The notes under the pieces: generated by a model
The model's database searches: none
What the model was told of the DNA's origin: nothing
What the model saw: only the letters and a program-made list of their open reading frames with translations
NCBI RefSeq assembly: GCF_041224425.1
Contig: NZ_JBGFGL010000075.1
Location: forward strand, 124,001 to 188,000
DNA: 64,000 nt
Direction: 5' to 3'
Source: Psychroserpens sp041224425
GTDB lineage: Bacteria > Bacteroidota > Bacteroidia > Flavobacteriales > Flavobacteriaceae
Translations under genes and position numbers: made by a program
Shown: piece by piece, positions 56,766 through 64,000 of the stretch
Layout: each line of letters opens with the position of its first letter
Numbering within the stretch: the stretch's first letter is position 1

Positions 56766-57509
56766 ATGGTAGAGTTACAAATTAATACAACACAAAACGT
56801 GAATATAAATTTCACCGCAGCAAGTGTTGGTGAACGTATTCTAGCTTATATAATAGACATTATTATTAAGATAGCCTATGTTGTTGTGATTTATCAAATC
56901 ACACTGAATGTTTTGGGTGTTGATGATATGATAGAAGATATGGATCGTTGGTCCCAAATCGCAATTATGGTGTCTTTTTACCTTCCAGTGGTTTTTTATT
57001 CATTGATTTTTGAAACCTTTCTCGACGGACAAACCATTGGAAAGCGTATTATGAAAATTAAAGTTGTAAAGATAGATGGCTATCAGGCCTCACTTTATGA
57101 TTATTTGGTACGTTGGTTTTTCCGTATTGTAGACTTAAATATGGCATCAGGAATCGTGGCACTAATTGCCATTGTAACCAGTAAAAAAAGTCAGCGTTTG
57201 GGCGATATGACTGCTGGTACCTCAGTGATTACCTTGAAAAACAACGTCAATATTTCACATACCATTCTTGAGGAGTTGGACCAGGATTATATTCCTACAT
57301 ATCCAAACGTTATTAAGCTTTCGGACAATGATGCGCGTATCATTAAGGAAACATTCAACAGAGCTAAATCGGCAAGAGACTACGAAACACTCATCAAATT
57401 AAGAAACAAAATTATTGAGGTTGCCGAAATCAAAAAGAACAATGAAAGTGATATGGAGTTTATTGATAGGGTTCTAAAAGATTATAACTACTATACACAA
57501 GGTATGTAA
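56766..57509 (+). CDS. RDD-family membrane protein
   Basis: A 247-residue membrane protein with the RDD domain (about 18-160): ASVGERILAYIIDIIIKIAYVV, GQTIGKRIMKIKVVKIDGYQ and LYDYLVRWFFRIVDL, the last containing the R-D-D type charged residues within membrane helices. The C-terminal part (about 170-247) is a soluble, helical tail with NVIKLSDNDARIIKETFNRA. RDD proteins are small transporter-like or regulatory membrane proteins with no general function. The gene diverges from spoIIM across 23 bp and ends one base inside the TRIC gene start, so it is co-translated with that gene. Confidence 0.88.
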   Translation: MVELQINTTQNVNINFTAASVGERILAYIIDIIIKIAYVVVIYQITLNVLGVDDMIEDMDRWSQIAIMVSFYLPVVFYSLIFETFLDGQTIGKRIMKIKVVKIDGYQASLYDYLVRWFFRIVDLNMASGIVALIAIVTSKKSQRLGDMTAGTSVITLKNNVNISHTILEELDQDYIPTYPNVIKLSDNDARIIKETFNRAKSARDYETLIKLRNKIIEVAEIKKNNESDMEFIDRVLKDYNYYTQGM

Positions 57510-58114
57510 TGTTTTTTCAAATCATAGACATTTTAGGAACAGTAGCATTTGCTATTTCAGGAGTTTTGGTAGCGCTAAACAAAAAAATGGATCCTTTTGG
57601 AGTGCTTATCATAGCTTTTGTCACTGCCGTTGGTGGTGGCTCCCTTCGCGATGTTTTAATAGGCATCCAACCTGTTTCTTGGATGAGGGAAATGACTTAT
57701 GTGTATGTGATTTTTGGTTCTACGGTTTTTGCGGTTCTCTTCAGAAACAAATTAAACTATTTACGTAAATCCCTGTTTCTTTTTGACACCATAGGTATTG
57801 GACTCTACACTGTTGTTGGTATTGAAAAGGGCATTGTAGCAGGTTTGCATCCCATTATTTGTATTTCCTTGGGAACTATGACAGCTTGTTTTGGAGGTGT
57901 CATTCGTGATATTTTGTGTAATGAGATTCCTGTAATTTTTAGAAAGGAAATCTATGCTACCGCTTGTATTTTAGGCGGACTTACGTATTTCTTGCTGCGT
58001 GAATTTTTATCTGATGCCAATTATGTTTTCGTGATTGCTGGCGTGATAGTTATTGCAACTAGGTTATTGGCTGTACGCTTTAAAATTAGTTTGCCAAGTT
58101 TATATAAGGACTAA
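57509..58114 (+). CDS. TRIC/YadS-family cation channel-like protein
   Basis: A 201-residue membrane protein of the TRIC (UPF0126/YadS-YicG) family. Two internal repeats, each of three helices, are marked by GTVAFAISGVLVALNKKMDPFG with AVGGGSLRDVLIG, and by GVIRDILCNEIPVIFRKE. The glycine-rich GGG/GG-RD motifs are diagnostic. Animal TRIC proteins are trimeric monovalent-cation channels; bacterial members form trimers, with glycine-related transport roles suggested for some. The gene overlaps the RDD gene by one base and ends 2 bp before a convergent gene. Confidence 0.92.
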   Translation: MFFQIIDILGTVAFAISGVLVALNKKMDPFGVLIIAFVTAVGGGSLRDVLIGIQPVSWMREMTYVYVIFGSTVFAVLFRNKLNYLRKSLFLFDTIGIGLYTVVGIEKGIVAGLHPIICISLGTMTACFGGVIRDILCNEIPVIFRKEIYATACILGGLTYFLLREFLSDANYVFVIAGVIVIATRLLAVRFKISLPSLYKD

Positions 58115-58116
58115 CT

Positions 58117-58476
58117 TCAATGCTTTTTATTCGGAATAATTGCGTATTTGAAAAGCATAACAACAGCTATAAACATTGTGGTCAAAAAGTAAAGTAGGCC
58201 AACTATCAAAAGGGTTGTGGCTTCAGAGTTTAGAGTTGGAAATTCACGAACTTCAGAAAATAATGCCAATAACATATATAAACAGGTAAGGATTAATACA
58301 ATTGGTATGATTATACCTATGACTTTATTTTTGAATATGATTTGGTAGATCAGTATTGCCAAAAGAGCAATCGCTATATAGTTAATGGTCAATCCAGCTG
58401 AGAACCAATAAAATAATACGGATAGAATCAATACATATTCTGGAATGGCAAGAAGAATAGTTTTAAAGTGTTTCAC
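58117..58476 (-). CDS. Small hypothetical membrane protein
   Basis: A 119-residue hydrophobic protein with four membrane segments: TILLAIPEYVLILSVLFYW, LTINYIAIALLAILIYQIIF, VIGIIIPIVLILTCLYMLLA and LLIVGLLYFLTTMFIAVVML. No conserved motif was recognised, and polar residues in the segments are few. The gene is a single unit converging with the TRIC gene (2-bp gap). Its start is ATG 58476. No function can be inferred. Confidence 0.7.
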   Translation of the reverse strand: MKHFKTILLAIPEYVLILSVLFYWFSAGLTINYIAIALLAILIYQIIFKNKVIGIIIPIVLILTCLYMLLALFSEVREFPTLNSEATTLLIVGLLYFLTTMFIAVVMLFKYAIIPNKKH

Positions 58477-58551
58477 GGGTTCTAATGTTGGTTAATTAAT
58501 AAACGATGTCATATTGTTAAAAATTGTTTGATGTTGCTTTTTGATGTAAAT

Positions 58552-58582
58552 AAAAAAACCCGTTAACTGTCGTAACGGGTTT
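58552..58582 (-). terminator. Rho-independent terminator of the M3 oligopeptidase
   Basis: On the minus strand AAACCCGTTA (58582-58573), a 7-base loop, TAACGGGTTT (58565-58556) and a T tract, 24 bp past the dcp stop. Confidence 0.82.
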
Positions 58583-58606
58583 GTAAAAAGGTATTGTCTT
58601 TCTTAA

Positions 58607-60778
58607 CTATTTTGTAGTTGCAGCTGAGGTGACTGGAAAACCACGATCGCGCATTAAGGCTTCAATTTTAGCATCGCGACCTCTAAATAATTTATAAGCT
58701 TCGGCAGGATCCATAGAATTTCTTGGAGCAAACAAATATTTAACGAGTTTATCGGCAACTTCAGCATCATAGAATCCGCCTGGAGCTTCTCTGAAGGCTT
58801 CAGCAGCATCACTGGTCAAGACATCTGCCCACATATAGCCATAATAAGCTGTGGCATATCCTTCACCAGAAAACACATGTCCGAAATGTGGTGTTCTATG
58901 ACGCATTGGTAATTCCTCTGGCATATTCAATTCTTTCAATGTCTTTTTCTCAAAGGCATCAATATCAATATTTGTTGGATCAGCTAAATGTAATTTCATA
59001 TCAATTAATGCAGATGCCAAATATTCAGTAGTTGCAAATCCTTGATTGAAAGTTGAAGCTTTCTTGATTTTTTCTACCAAAGATGCTGGAATTGGTTCTT
59101 CAGTTTTATAATGTACCAAATATTGGTTGATGACTTCATCTGTTGATAACCAACGTTCTAATAATTGCGACTGGAATTCTGTATAATCTCGAACACCTCC
59201 ATTTAAAGTTGGGTACTTTACATTACTTGAAAAGAAGTGTAGCGCATGGCCAAATTCATGGAAGAAGGTTTCGGCATCATCCCAAGATACTAGAACAGCT
59301 TCTCCTGGAGCAGGTTTTACAAAGTTTGAATTATTGGATGCCAAGACATTGGTTTCACCTTGATAAGATGTATGGCTTCTATAAGTAGTTGCCCAGGCTC
59401 CAGAACGTTTGCCTTCACGAGCAAAAGGATCTAAGTACCATAAGCCAATGTTTTCACCTGAATCTTTATCAGTTACTTCCCAAACTTTTACATCTGGATG
59501 GAATACAGGAACCTTGCCATCTTCAACTGGTGTAAATTTATAATTGAAAAGTCTACCAGCAACATAGAACATGGCTTCTCTCAATTTGTCCAATTGCAAG
59601 TATTGTTTCACCTCGTCACTATCCAAATCATATTTTTTCTGACGAACTTTCTCAGCATAAAAACGATAATCCCATGGCTCAATAGTGATATTGTCACCAT
59701 TGGCATCAGCAACGGCTTGCATATCGGCAACTTCCTCTTCAACACGAGCAATAGCAGCAGGCCAAACCGCTTCCATTAATTCCATAGCATTTTCAGGTGT
59801 TTTAGCCATACGATCTTGTAGACGCCATTCAGCATAGTTGTCGTAACCTAGAAGTCCGACACGCTCTTTTCTTAGTTTCAGTATTTCAGCAATAAGTTCA
59901 TTGTTGTCATATTCATCACCATTATCACCTCTCGAATAATAATTGGTCCATACTTGTTTGCGCAATTCACGTTCAGTAGAATACTTTAAGAAAGGATCCA
60001 TTGAGGAACGTGTGTTGGTAATGGCATATTTACCTTCCTGACCTTTGTCGGCAGCAATTTTCGCAGCCGATTTGATAAAGGATTCAGACAGACCTCCTAA
60101 TTGGTCTTCGGTAAGGTAGGTTACATAGTTTTCTTCATCATGTAAGACGTTGCTTGAAAAGGTCGTGTAAAGAGAAGATAGCTCTTTATTGATTTCAGCA
60201 TAACGCTTTTTCTTCTCCTCATCGAGATTGGCACCATTCATTTCAAAACTTTTGTAAGTTAAATCTACAACACGTTGCTGGTCTGCAGGAAGTGGATTTT
60301 TCTGAGACGCTTCATAAACCGCTTTAACGCGTTCGAATAACTTCGCATTTTGAGAGATTTTAGAACTGTATTCCGAAATTTGAGGTGCTAATTCAGCTCT
60401 AATATCCCTAAACTCTGGAGATGACATATTACTGCTCATGATACCGTAATACGTATAAACACGATCTAATTCTTCACCTGAAGCCTCAAGAGGCACAATG
60501 GTATTTTCAAAGGTTGGTGCTTCTGGGTTATTGGTAATGGCATCAATGTCTTCAAGACCAAGTTCCATACCAGTTAGCATAGCATCCTTGATATCAGCAA
60601 CGTTCATTTTATCGAATGCTGGTACACCTTCATAAGGACCAGTCCATTCTTGTAACAATACATTGTCGCTCATAGCTGTATCTTTTGAGGTGTCATCAGC
60701 TTTTTTTTCATCTGTCTTGCAACTTGAAAAACAGACGATACTGCAAAGAAGTGCAGCTTTTATTGAATTTGAAATCAT
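58607..60778 (-). CDS. dcp: M3-family zinc oligopeptidase (Dcp-like), lipoprotein
   Basis: A 723-residue, all-helical zinc metallopeptidase of family M3. The zinc motif HEFGH is at 507-511 in DDAETFFHEFGHALHFFSS, and LASNNSNFVKPAPGEAVLVSW precedes it, as in dipeptidyl carboxypeptidase. A C-terminal FGHVFSGEGYATAYYGYMWADVL holds the substrate-binding tyrosines and glycine-rich loop. The signal AALLCSIVCFSSC (cysteine 20) makes it a lipoprotein, unlike cytoplasmic E. coli Dcp. It degrades short peptides by removing dipeptides. It ends at its own terminator. Confidence 0.94.
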   Translation of the reverse strand: MISNSIKAALLCSIVCFSSCKTDEKKADDTSKDTAMSDNVLLQEWTGPYEGVPAFDKMNVADIKDAMLTGMELGLEDIDAITNNPEAPTFENTIVPLEASGEELDRVYTYYGIMSSNMSSPEFRDIRAELAPQISEYSSKISQNAKLFERVKAVYEASQKNPLPADQQRVVDLTYKSFEMNGANLDEEKKKRYAEINKELSSLYTTFSSNVLHDEENYVTYLTEDQLGGLSESFIKSAAKIAADKGQEGKYAITNTRSSMDPFLKYSTERELRKQVWTNYYSRGDNGDEYDNNELIAEILKLRKERVGLLGYDNYAEWRLQDRMAKTPENAMELMEAVWPAAIARVEEEVADMQAVADANGDNITIEPWDYRFYAEKVRQKKYDLDSDEVKQYLQLDKLREAMFYVAGRLFNYKFTPVEDGKVPVFHPDVKVWEVTDKDSGENIGLWYLDPFAREGKRSGAWATTYRSHTSYQGETNVLASNNSNFVKPAPGEAVLVSWDDAETFFHEFGHALHFFSSNVKYPTLNGGVRDYTEFQSQLLERWLSTDEVINQYLVHYKTEEPIPASLVEKIKKASTFNQGFATTEYLASALIDMKLHLADPTNIDIDAFEKKTLKELNMPEELPMRHRTPHFGHVFSGEGYATAYYGYMWADVLTSDAAEAFREAPGGFYDAEVADKLVKYLFAPRNSMDPAEAYKLFRGRDAKIEALMRDRGFPVTSAATTK

Positions 60779-60828
60779 TTTGTGAATTAAATTTGTTTTA
60801 AAGTGCTCGAATATATTGAAAATTACTT

Positions 60829-60836
60829 CAAAACTA
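60829..60836 (-). promoter_or_regulatory. -7 box of the M3 oligopeptidase
   Basis: The minus strand reads TAGTTTTG, matching TAnnTTTG, 50 bp before the ATG at 60778. Confidence 0.45.
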
Positions 60837-60877
60837 TGTTGGTGTTTTGTTAAAAGGCAATTGAGATATTAACAGGC

Positions 60878-61591
60878 TTAATCTAATATTTCAACCGATC
60901 TGATGTACACGTTTCTCAAAGGCCAATCACCATCATCAGTTTCTACTTCGGCAATACGATCGCAAACATCTAAACCGTTGATGACACGTCCGAAAATAGT
61001 ATAATCGCCATCGAGTTCATAAACATCTCTTAAGGTGATGAAAAACTCATAAGGCGATGCTAATTTGTAAGGATTGTCAATATCACTACTAGGCATGGAG
61101 ATGACGCCTCTGTCATGATGAAAACCTCTTTTGGTATCGGTAGGTAAAAGGTAGCGACCAATATCATTTCGCTTGCGCATAACTTTACGATCGTCAGTAC
61201 TGCCTCCTTGTACAATATAGTTTTCAATGACGCGGTAAAATTGGGTATTGTCAAAATAACCTTGCTTGGTCAGGAAAATGAAATTTGCACGATGAAACTT
61301 GGTTTCGTTAAACAGTAAAATGTCGATATTTCCAAAATCAGTGACCATTCGCACCTTGTTTTCCTTGTGCTCTTTTTCATACTGCAGGAAGAACTCCATG
61401 GCATTTTTGTCGGTAAGCAATGGGTATTTGCGTTCAGGTGCTTTTTGAACAGTGTCTTTCTTCTGAACAGGCTTTTTTTCAATATTTACTGTCGATGAAT
61501 CAATAGCTTTTGTATTTGTGTTTTTACGAGATTGCTTATCTTCACAATTCATTACAATCAAACATAACAATACCAATAATATCCTCGTCAT
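60878..61591 (-). CDS. Cyclophilin-type peptidylprolyl isomerase lipoprotein
   Basis: A 237-residue lipoprotein (signal ILLVLLCLIVMNC, cysteine 16) with a basic, lysine-rich linker to about residue 55, then a cyclophilin domain: RMVTDFGNIDILLFNET, RANFIFLTKQGYFDNTQFYRVI (the FHR/FYR motif) and IVQGGSTDD, followed by MPSSDIDNPYKLASPYEFFIT and YTIFGRVINGLDVCDRI. It is an envelope proline isomerase. An N-A-G-P-G core typical of cyclophilin A is not conserved. The gene diverges from the Nudix gene with only 8 bp between the start codons, so the two promoters must lie inside each other's coding regions. Confidence 0.9.
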   Translation of the reverse strand: MTRILLVLLCLIVMNCEDKQSRKNTNTKAIDSSTVNIEKKPVQKKDTVQKAPERKYPLLTDKNAMEFFLQYEKEHKENKVRMVTDFGNIDILLFNETKFHRANFIFLTKQGYFDNTQFYRVIENYIVQGGSTDDRKVMRKRNDIGRYLLPTDTKRGFHHDRGVISMPSSDIDNPYKLASPYEFFITLRDVYELDGDYTIFGRVINGLDVCDRIAEVETDDGDWPLRNVYIRSVEILD

Positions 61592-61599
61592 TTCAAATA

Positions 61600-62241
61600 A
61601 TGGATTTCAATACATTTCTAAGTTCAGTTTCAAAAATAAAAAATCTACAGCTTCCAGGTGAAGCCTCGCAGATTAAAATGTCGCCTCCATACCGTTTGGA
61701 ATTAATTGAGCGTAACCGAAAATTAATGAAATCTGCTAAACAGGCAGCTGTATTGTCTTTGTTCTATCCCAATGAATTCAACCAAACCCATTTAATTTTG
61801 ATCTTAAGAAAAACCTATAAAGGCGTGCATTCGGCCCAAGTTGGGTTTCCTGGTGGAAAAGTCGAACACGATGATGCAGACCTCAAATTTACGGCGCTTC
61901 GAGAAACGAAGGAAGAAGTTGGTGTGCCAGAACACCAAGTACAAGTGCTTAAACAGTTGACACCAATGTACATTCCGCCCAGTAATTTTACAGTCCATCC
62001 TTTTCTTGGAATCACCGAATCAATACCAAAATTCACAAAACAGGATGAAGAAGTGGAAGATTTGATCGAAGTCCCTTTGTCGCATTTTATGGAAGCCTCT
62101 TCTGTAATTACGACCTCCGTTGCAACCTCTTACAAAGTTGAGGTTCAGGTACCTGCATTTAAACTTAATGACCATGTAGTTTGGGGAGCCACAGCCATGA
62201 TGCTTAGCGAAGTGAAAGACCTGTTAAAAATGGTATTGTAA
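61600..62241 (+). CDS. CoA-pyrophosphatase-type Nudix hydrolase
   Basis: A 213-residue cytoplasmic Nudix hydrolase. The CoA-type box is GFPGGKVEHDDADLKFTAL then RETKEEVGV at about 82-109, preceded by THLILILRKTYKGVHSAQV, the CoA-pyrophosphatase (UPF0035-like) signature. Members cleave CoA or its derivatives to 3',5'-ADP and phosphopantetheine. I use ATG 61600; the frame is open further upstream from 61510 but this stretch is antisense to the signal peptide of the divergent cyclophilin gene and lacks similarity. MDFNTFLSSVSKIKNLQLPG is a typical start. Confidence 0.9.
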   Translation: MDFNTFLSSVSKIKNLQLPGEASQIKMSPPYRLELIERNRKLMKSAKQAAVLSLFYPNEFNQTHLILILRKTYKGVHSAQVGFPGGKVEHDDADLKFTALRETKEEVGVPEHQVQVLKQLTPMYIPPSNFTVHPFLGITESIPKFTKQDEEVEDLIEVPLSHFMEASSVITTSVATSYKVEVQVPAFKLNDHVVWGATAMMLSEVKDLLKMVL

Positions 62242-62254
62242 CATAGAGATTTTG

Positions 62255-62262
62255 TATGTTTG
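62255..62262 (+). promoter_or_regulatory. -7 box of the acyltransferase gene
   Basis: TATGTTTG matches TAnnTTTG perfectly, with the ATG 23 bp downstream. Confidence 0.5.
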
Positions 62263-62284
62263 TCTTTGGACAAAAGAAAAATGA

Positions 62285-63097
62285 ATGGGATTATTTAAAC
62301 GAAATCCGTTTGGACATATATTATTTATTAAGAAATGGCTGATTAGAATCCTTGGTTTATTGACGCATCGTCGTTTTAGAGGTTTTAATGAGCTTCAAAT
62401 TGAAGGCTCTGAGGTTATTAAACAGCTTCCCGAAACCAATGTGCTCTTCATTTCCAATCACCAAACCTATTTTGCAGATGTCATTGCCATGTTTCATGTA
62501 TTTAATGCGAGTTTAAGTGGACGATTAGATAGCATAAAGAATGTTGGCTATTTATGGAACCCAAAGCTCAACATGTATTACGTAGCAGCAAAAGAAACCA
62601 TGAAGTCTGGCTTGATTCCAAAGATATTTGCCTACACAGGTTCCATCAGTATTGAGCGTACATGGCGATCTAAAGGTCAGGATGTGAATCGTCAGGTCAA
62701 GATGAGCGATATCACCAATATTAAAAAAGCATTGGATGATGGTTGGGTAGTAACCTTTCCGCAAGGTACCACAACGCCATTTAAACCGATTAGAAAAGGA
62801 ACAGCACACATTATTAAACAATACAAACCTATTGTAGTTCCTATCGTAATTGATGGCTTCCGTCGTTCGTTCGATAAAAAAGGATTACGCGTTAAGAAGA
62901 AAAATGTGTACCAATCTTTTGAAATCAAAGAGCCTTTACAAATCGATTACGACAACGAAACCATCCCAGAAATCGTTGAAAAAATAGAATACGCCATTGA
63001 GCAACATCCTTCCTTCTTAAAAGTAATTCCTCAAGAAGAGCTCATGGAAAAAGAACGCATCAATCAAGAATATCGAAATTGGTTACGCGACGATTAA
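62285..63097 (+). CDS. PlsC-like lysophospholipid acyltransferase family protein
   Basis: A 270-residue protein of the glycerolipid acyltransferase superfamily with one N-terminal hydrophobic stretch. The catalytic HX4D motif appears as NHQTYFAD (H59, D65), which has five, not four, residues between H and D. The second core motif is FPQGTTT (158-164) where PlsC has FPEGTRS, so glutamate and arginine are replaced. GSISIERTW (119-127) is the third and VVPIVIDGF the fourth. The pattern is thus a diverged acyltransferase, possibly with altered activity. ATG at 62285; a nearer-upstream ATG at 62281 is in another frame. It converges on the next gene with a 4-bp gap. Confidence 0.85.
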   Translation: MGLFKRNPFGHILFIKKWLIRILGLLTHRRFRGFNELQIEGSEVIKQLPETNVLFISNHQTYFADVIAMFHVFNASLSGRLDSIKNVGYLWNPKLNMYYVAAKETMKSGLIPKIFAYTGSISIERTWRSKGQDVNRQVKMSDITNIKKALDDGWVVTFPQGTTTPFKPIRKGTAHIIKQYKPIVVPIVIDGFRRSFDKKGLRVKKKNVYQSFEIKEPLQIDYDNETIPEIVEKIEYAIEQHPSFLKVIPQEELMEKERINQEYRNWLRDD

Positions 63098-63101
63098 ATT
63101 T

Positions 63102-63743
63102 CTAAACTTCCAATTTTTTAAGTTCGTGGTAATTTCTGTTTAAGCGCTTCAGAAGAATACCATAAATTAACCAATAAAACAACAGTAAGATAGCGATGCC
63201 AATCGCTAGGGCTATTATGGTGACCAAAGCAATACTGGCATAGTATTTCAGCAATTCACCATTAGCTGTTGCTTGCTCAAGTAAAGCTCTTGAGTTTTCA
63301 TCTTGATTAATGGCTATAGGCATCATATAAGCCACACCTATTACCAAAACAACCAAATTAAAGAACACATATTGTTTAACGGTACGTCTGGTTTTCAAGA
63401 TGTTTTCCATCAGATTTTTAGCAGTATCTGCTGTATTGATGGTTTTGTAGTTCATATAAAAACGATAGAAGAAGTAGGCCAAAATGCCATAAGATAAAAT
63501 CGTAATGGCAATGAATCCAAATTTCTTTTCCAAGCCTTCAATATCCATGCTATAACCCGAAGCTTTTAATCCGAAGGAAATGACAATCCAAAATACAAAC
63601 TCTAGGATACTGATAATAAATATCCACTTTACAATAGATGAAGACTTTTTCAAGATCATACTGTAAATCTCCTGATACGATAACTTCGGGTAATTATCAT
63701 TGCCTTTCTGCCAATCCTTTTTTAATAATTCTAATTCATCCAT
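63102..63743 (-). CDS. Four-helix membrane protein, candidate partner of the adjacent sigma factor
   Basis: A 213-residue membrane protein with four hydrophobic segments (about 39-60, 76-92, 122-142, 165-192), a charged cytoplasmic N-terminus (ELELLKKDWQKGNDNYP) and a basic C-terminus. No family name is certain. The N-terminal LLKKDWQK is reminiscent of anti-sigma-like membrane proteins encoded behind ECF sigma genes in Bacteroidota, and here the stop codon of an ECF sigma gene is 4 bp upstream. A role as anti-sigma factor is therefore plausible but not shown. It converges on the acyltransferase gene. Confidence 0.75.
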   Translation of the reverse strand: MDELELLKKDWQKGNDNYPKLSYQEIYSMILKKSSSIVKWIFIISILEFVFWIVISFGLKASGYSMDIEGLEKKFGFIAITILSYGILAYFFYRFYMNYKTINTADTAKNLMENILKTRRTVKQYVFFNLVVLVIGVAYMMPIAINQDENSRALLEQATANGELLKYYASIALVTIIALAIGIAILLLFYWLIYGILLKRLNRNYHELKKLEV

Positions 63744-63747
63744 ACCC

Positions 63748-64000
63748 TTACGGATTTAAGATTGTTTTTAATTTTTTCTTTACCCTGTTCATTTTTACAC
63801 GTGCATTCACTTCAGTAATTCCTAAGGTTTCACTGATTTCACTGTAATTTTTATCCTCTAAATACAAAAACACCAGTGCTTTTTCAATGTCATTCAGTTG
63901 ATGGACAGCGTTGTATAATAGTTTCAGTTGTTGTTCCTCGGTATCGTCATAAGGTTCAGATTTAATCTTAAACTGAACACTTTCAAACTCTTGTGTCGTG
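63748..64000 (-). CDS. ECF RNA polymerase sigma factor, 3' portion only
   Basis: The reverse strand encodes at least 83 residues of a sigma-70-type factor; the start is beyond the right edge. Visible is region 4: LYNAVHQLNDIEKALVFLYL, EDKNYSEISETLGITEVNAR and VKMNRVKKKLKTILNP, including the helix-turn-helix. The preceding region 2 is not in the window. The gene ends 4 bp before the start of the membrane protein at 63743, so the two form a putative sigma/anti-sigma pair. Confidence 0.9.
   Translation of the reverse strand, partial: TTQEFESVQFKIKSEPYDDTEEQQLKLLYNAVHQLNDIEKALVFLYLEDKNYSEISETLGITEVNARVKMNRVKKKLKTILNP

Overview
The window looks like chromosome of a marine-type member of the Flavobacteriaceae (Bacteroidota). 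The DNA is AT-rich and genes are tightly packed. Most starts lack a Shine-Dalgarno sequence, and the Bacteroidota -7 box (TAnnTTTG) lies upstream of many genes. Lineage markers include a type IX secretion C-terminal sorting domain (40431-42986), a PorV-like outer-membrane protein (1-372), a FecI/FecR/TonB-receptor unit whose FecR ends in a DUF4974-like domain, GIN-domain (DUF2807) proteins and DUF5683/DUF4870 proteins. No insertion sequence, prophage, CRISPR array or rRNA gene was seen. There is one tRNA, tRNA-Pro(TGG) at 29697-29771. No stretch over 300 bases lacks a gene or RNA.

Layout. 0-7.8 kb: the PorV-like gene, pssA, a TerC-family gene, then an envelope operon kdsD-tatC-AhpD-like-lptB, with recQ diverging from it. 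7.9-17.2 kb: a cyclophilin-FKBP fusion, dciA-like/lipoprotein/recF, a TPR membrane protein, ribH, two small paralogous membrane proteins, mutL, two rhomboid proteases and an EEP-fold enzyme. 17.2-28 kb (minus strand): DUF6122, WbqC, lepB, dapB, DUF5683, parB, parA, then methylmalonyl-CoA mutase large subunit, a lipoprotein, the small subunit, an FtsB/DivIC-like protein and udk. 28-34 kb: a lipid-anchored cytochrome c with a PQQ-type sugar dehydrogenase, tRNA-Pro, an FKBP isomerase, trxB and an ACE-like M2 peptidase. 34-39 kb: a putative envelope-stress cluster DUF4870-PadR-PspC-NTF2-like-GIN-GIN. 39-43.4 kb: DUF4442, an AIM24-family protein, a large T9SS-exported leucine-rich protein and a conserved-looking 65-residue protein. 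43.4-45 kb: divergent oxyR/dps. 45-50.4 kb: a lipoprotein with three Kazal-like modules diverging from ECF sigma/FecR/TonB receptor. 50.4-58.1 kb: DUF58-MoxR-DUF4350-DUF4129-polytopic protein-SpoIIM, diverging from RDD-TRIC. 58-64 kb: an M3 oligopeptidase, a lipoprotein cyclophilin, a CoA-type Nudix hydrolase, a PlsC-like acyltransferase and, at the right edge, a membrane protein with the 3' part of an ECF sigma gene.

Most of this is housekeeping or envelope biology. The strongest candidate for an under-described system is the MoxR/DUF58/DUF4350/DUF4129/SpoIIM/RDD block: conserved-looking, heavily overlapped and without known function. Next are the PadR-PspC-GIN cluster with its tetranucleotide repeats, the Kazal lipoprotein facing a sigma/anti-sigma/TonB-receptor unit, and the oxyR-dps spacer with perfect tandem repeats. 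Several enzymes carry unusual motif losses: RecQ without its zinc cysteines, MutL with a changed endonuclease motif, and an acyltransferase with a shifted HX4D motif. All functions are read by eye from motifs; no database search was run.
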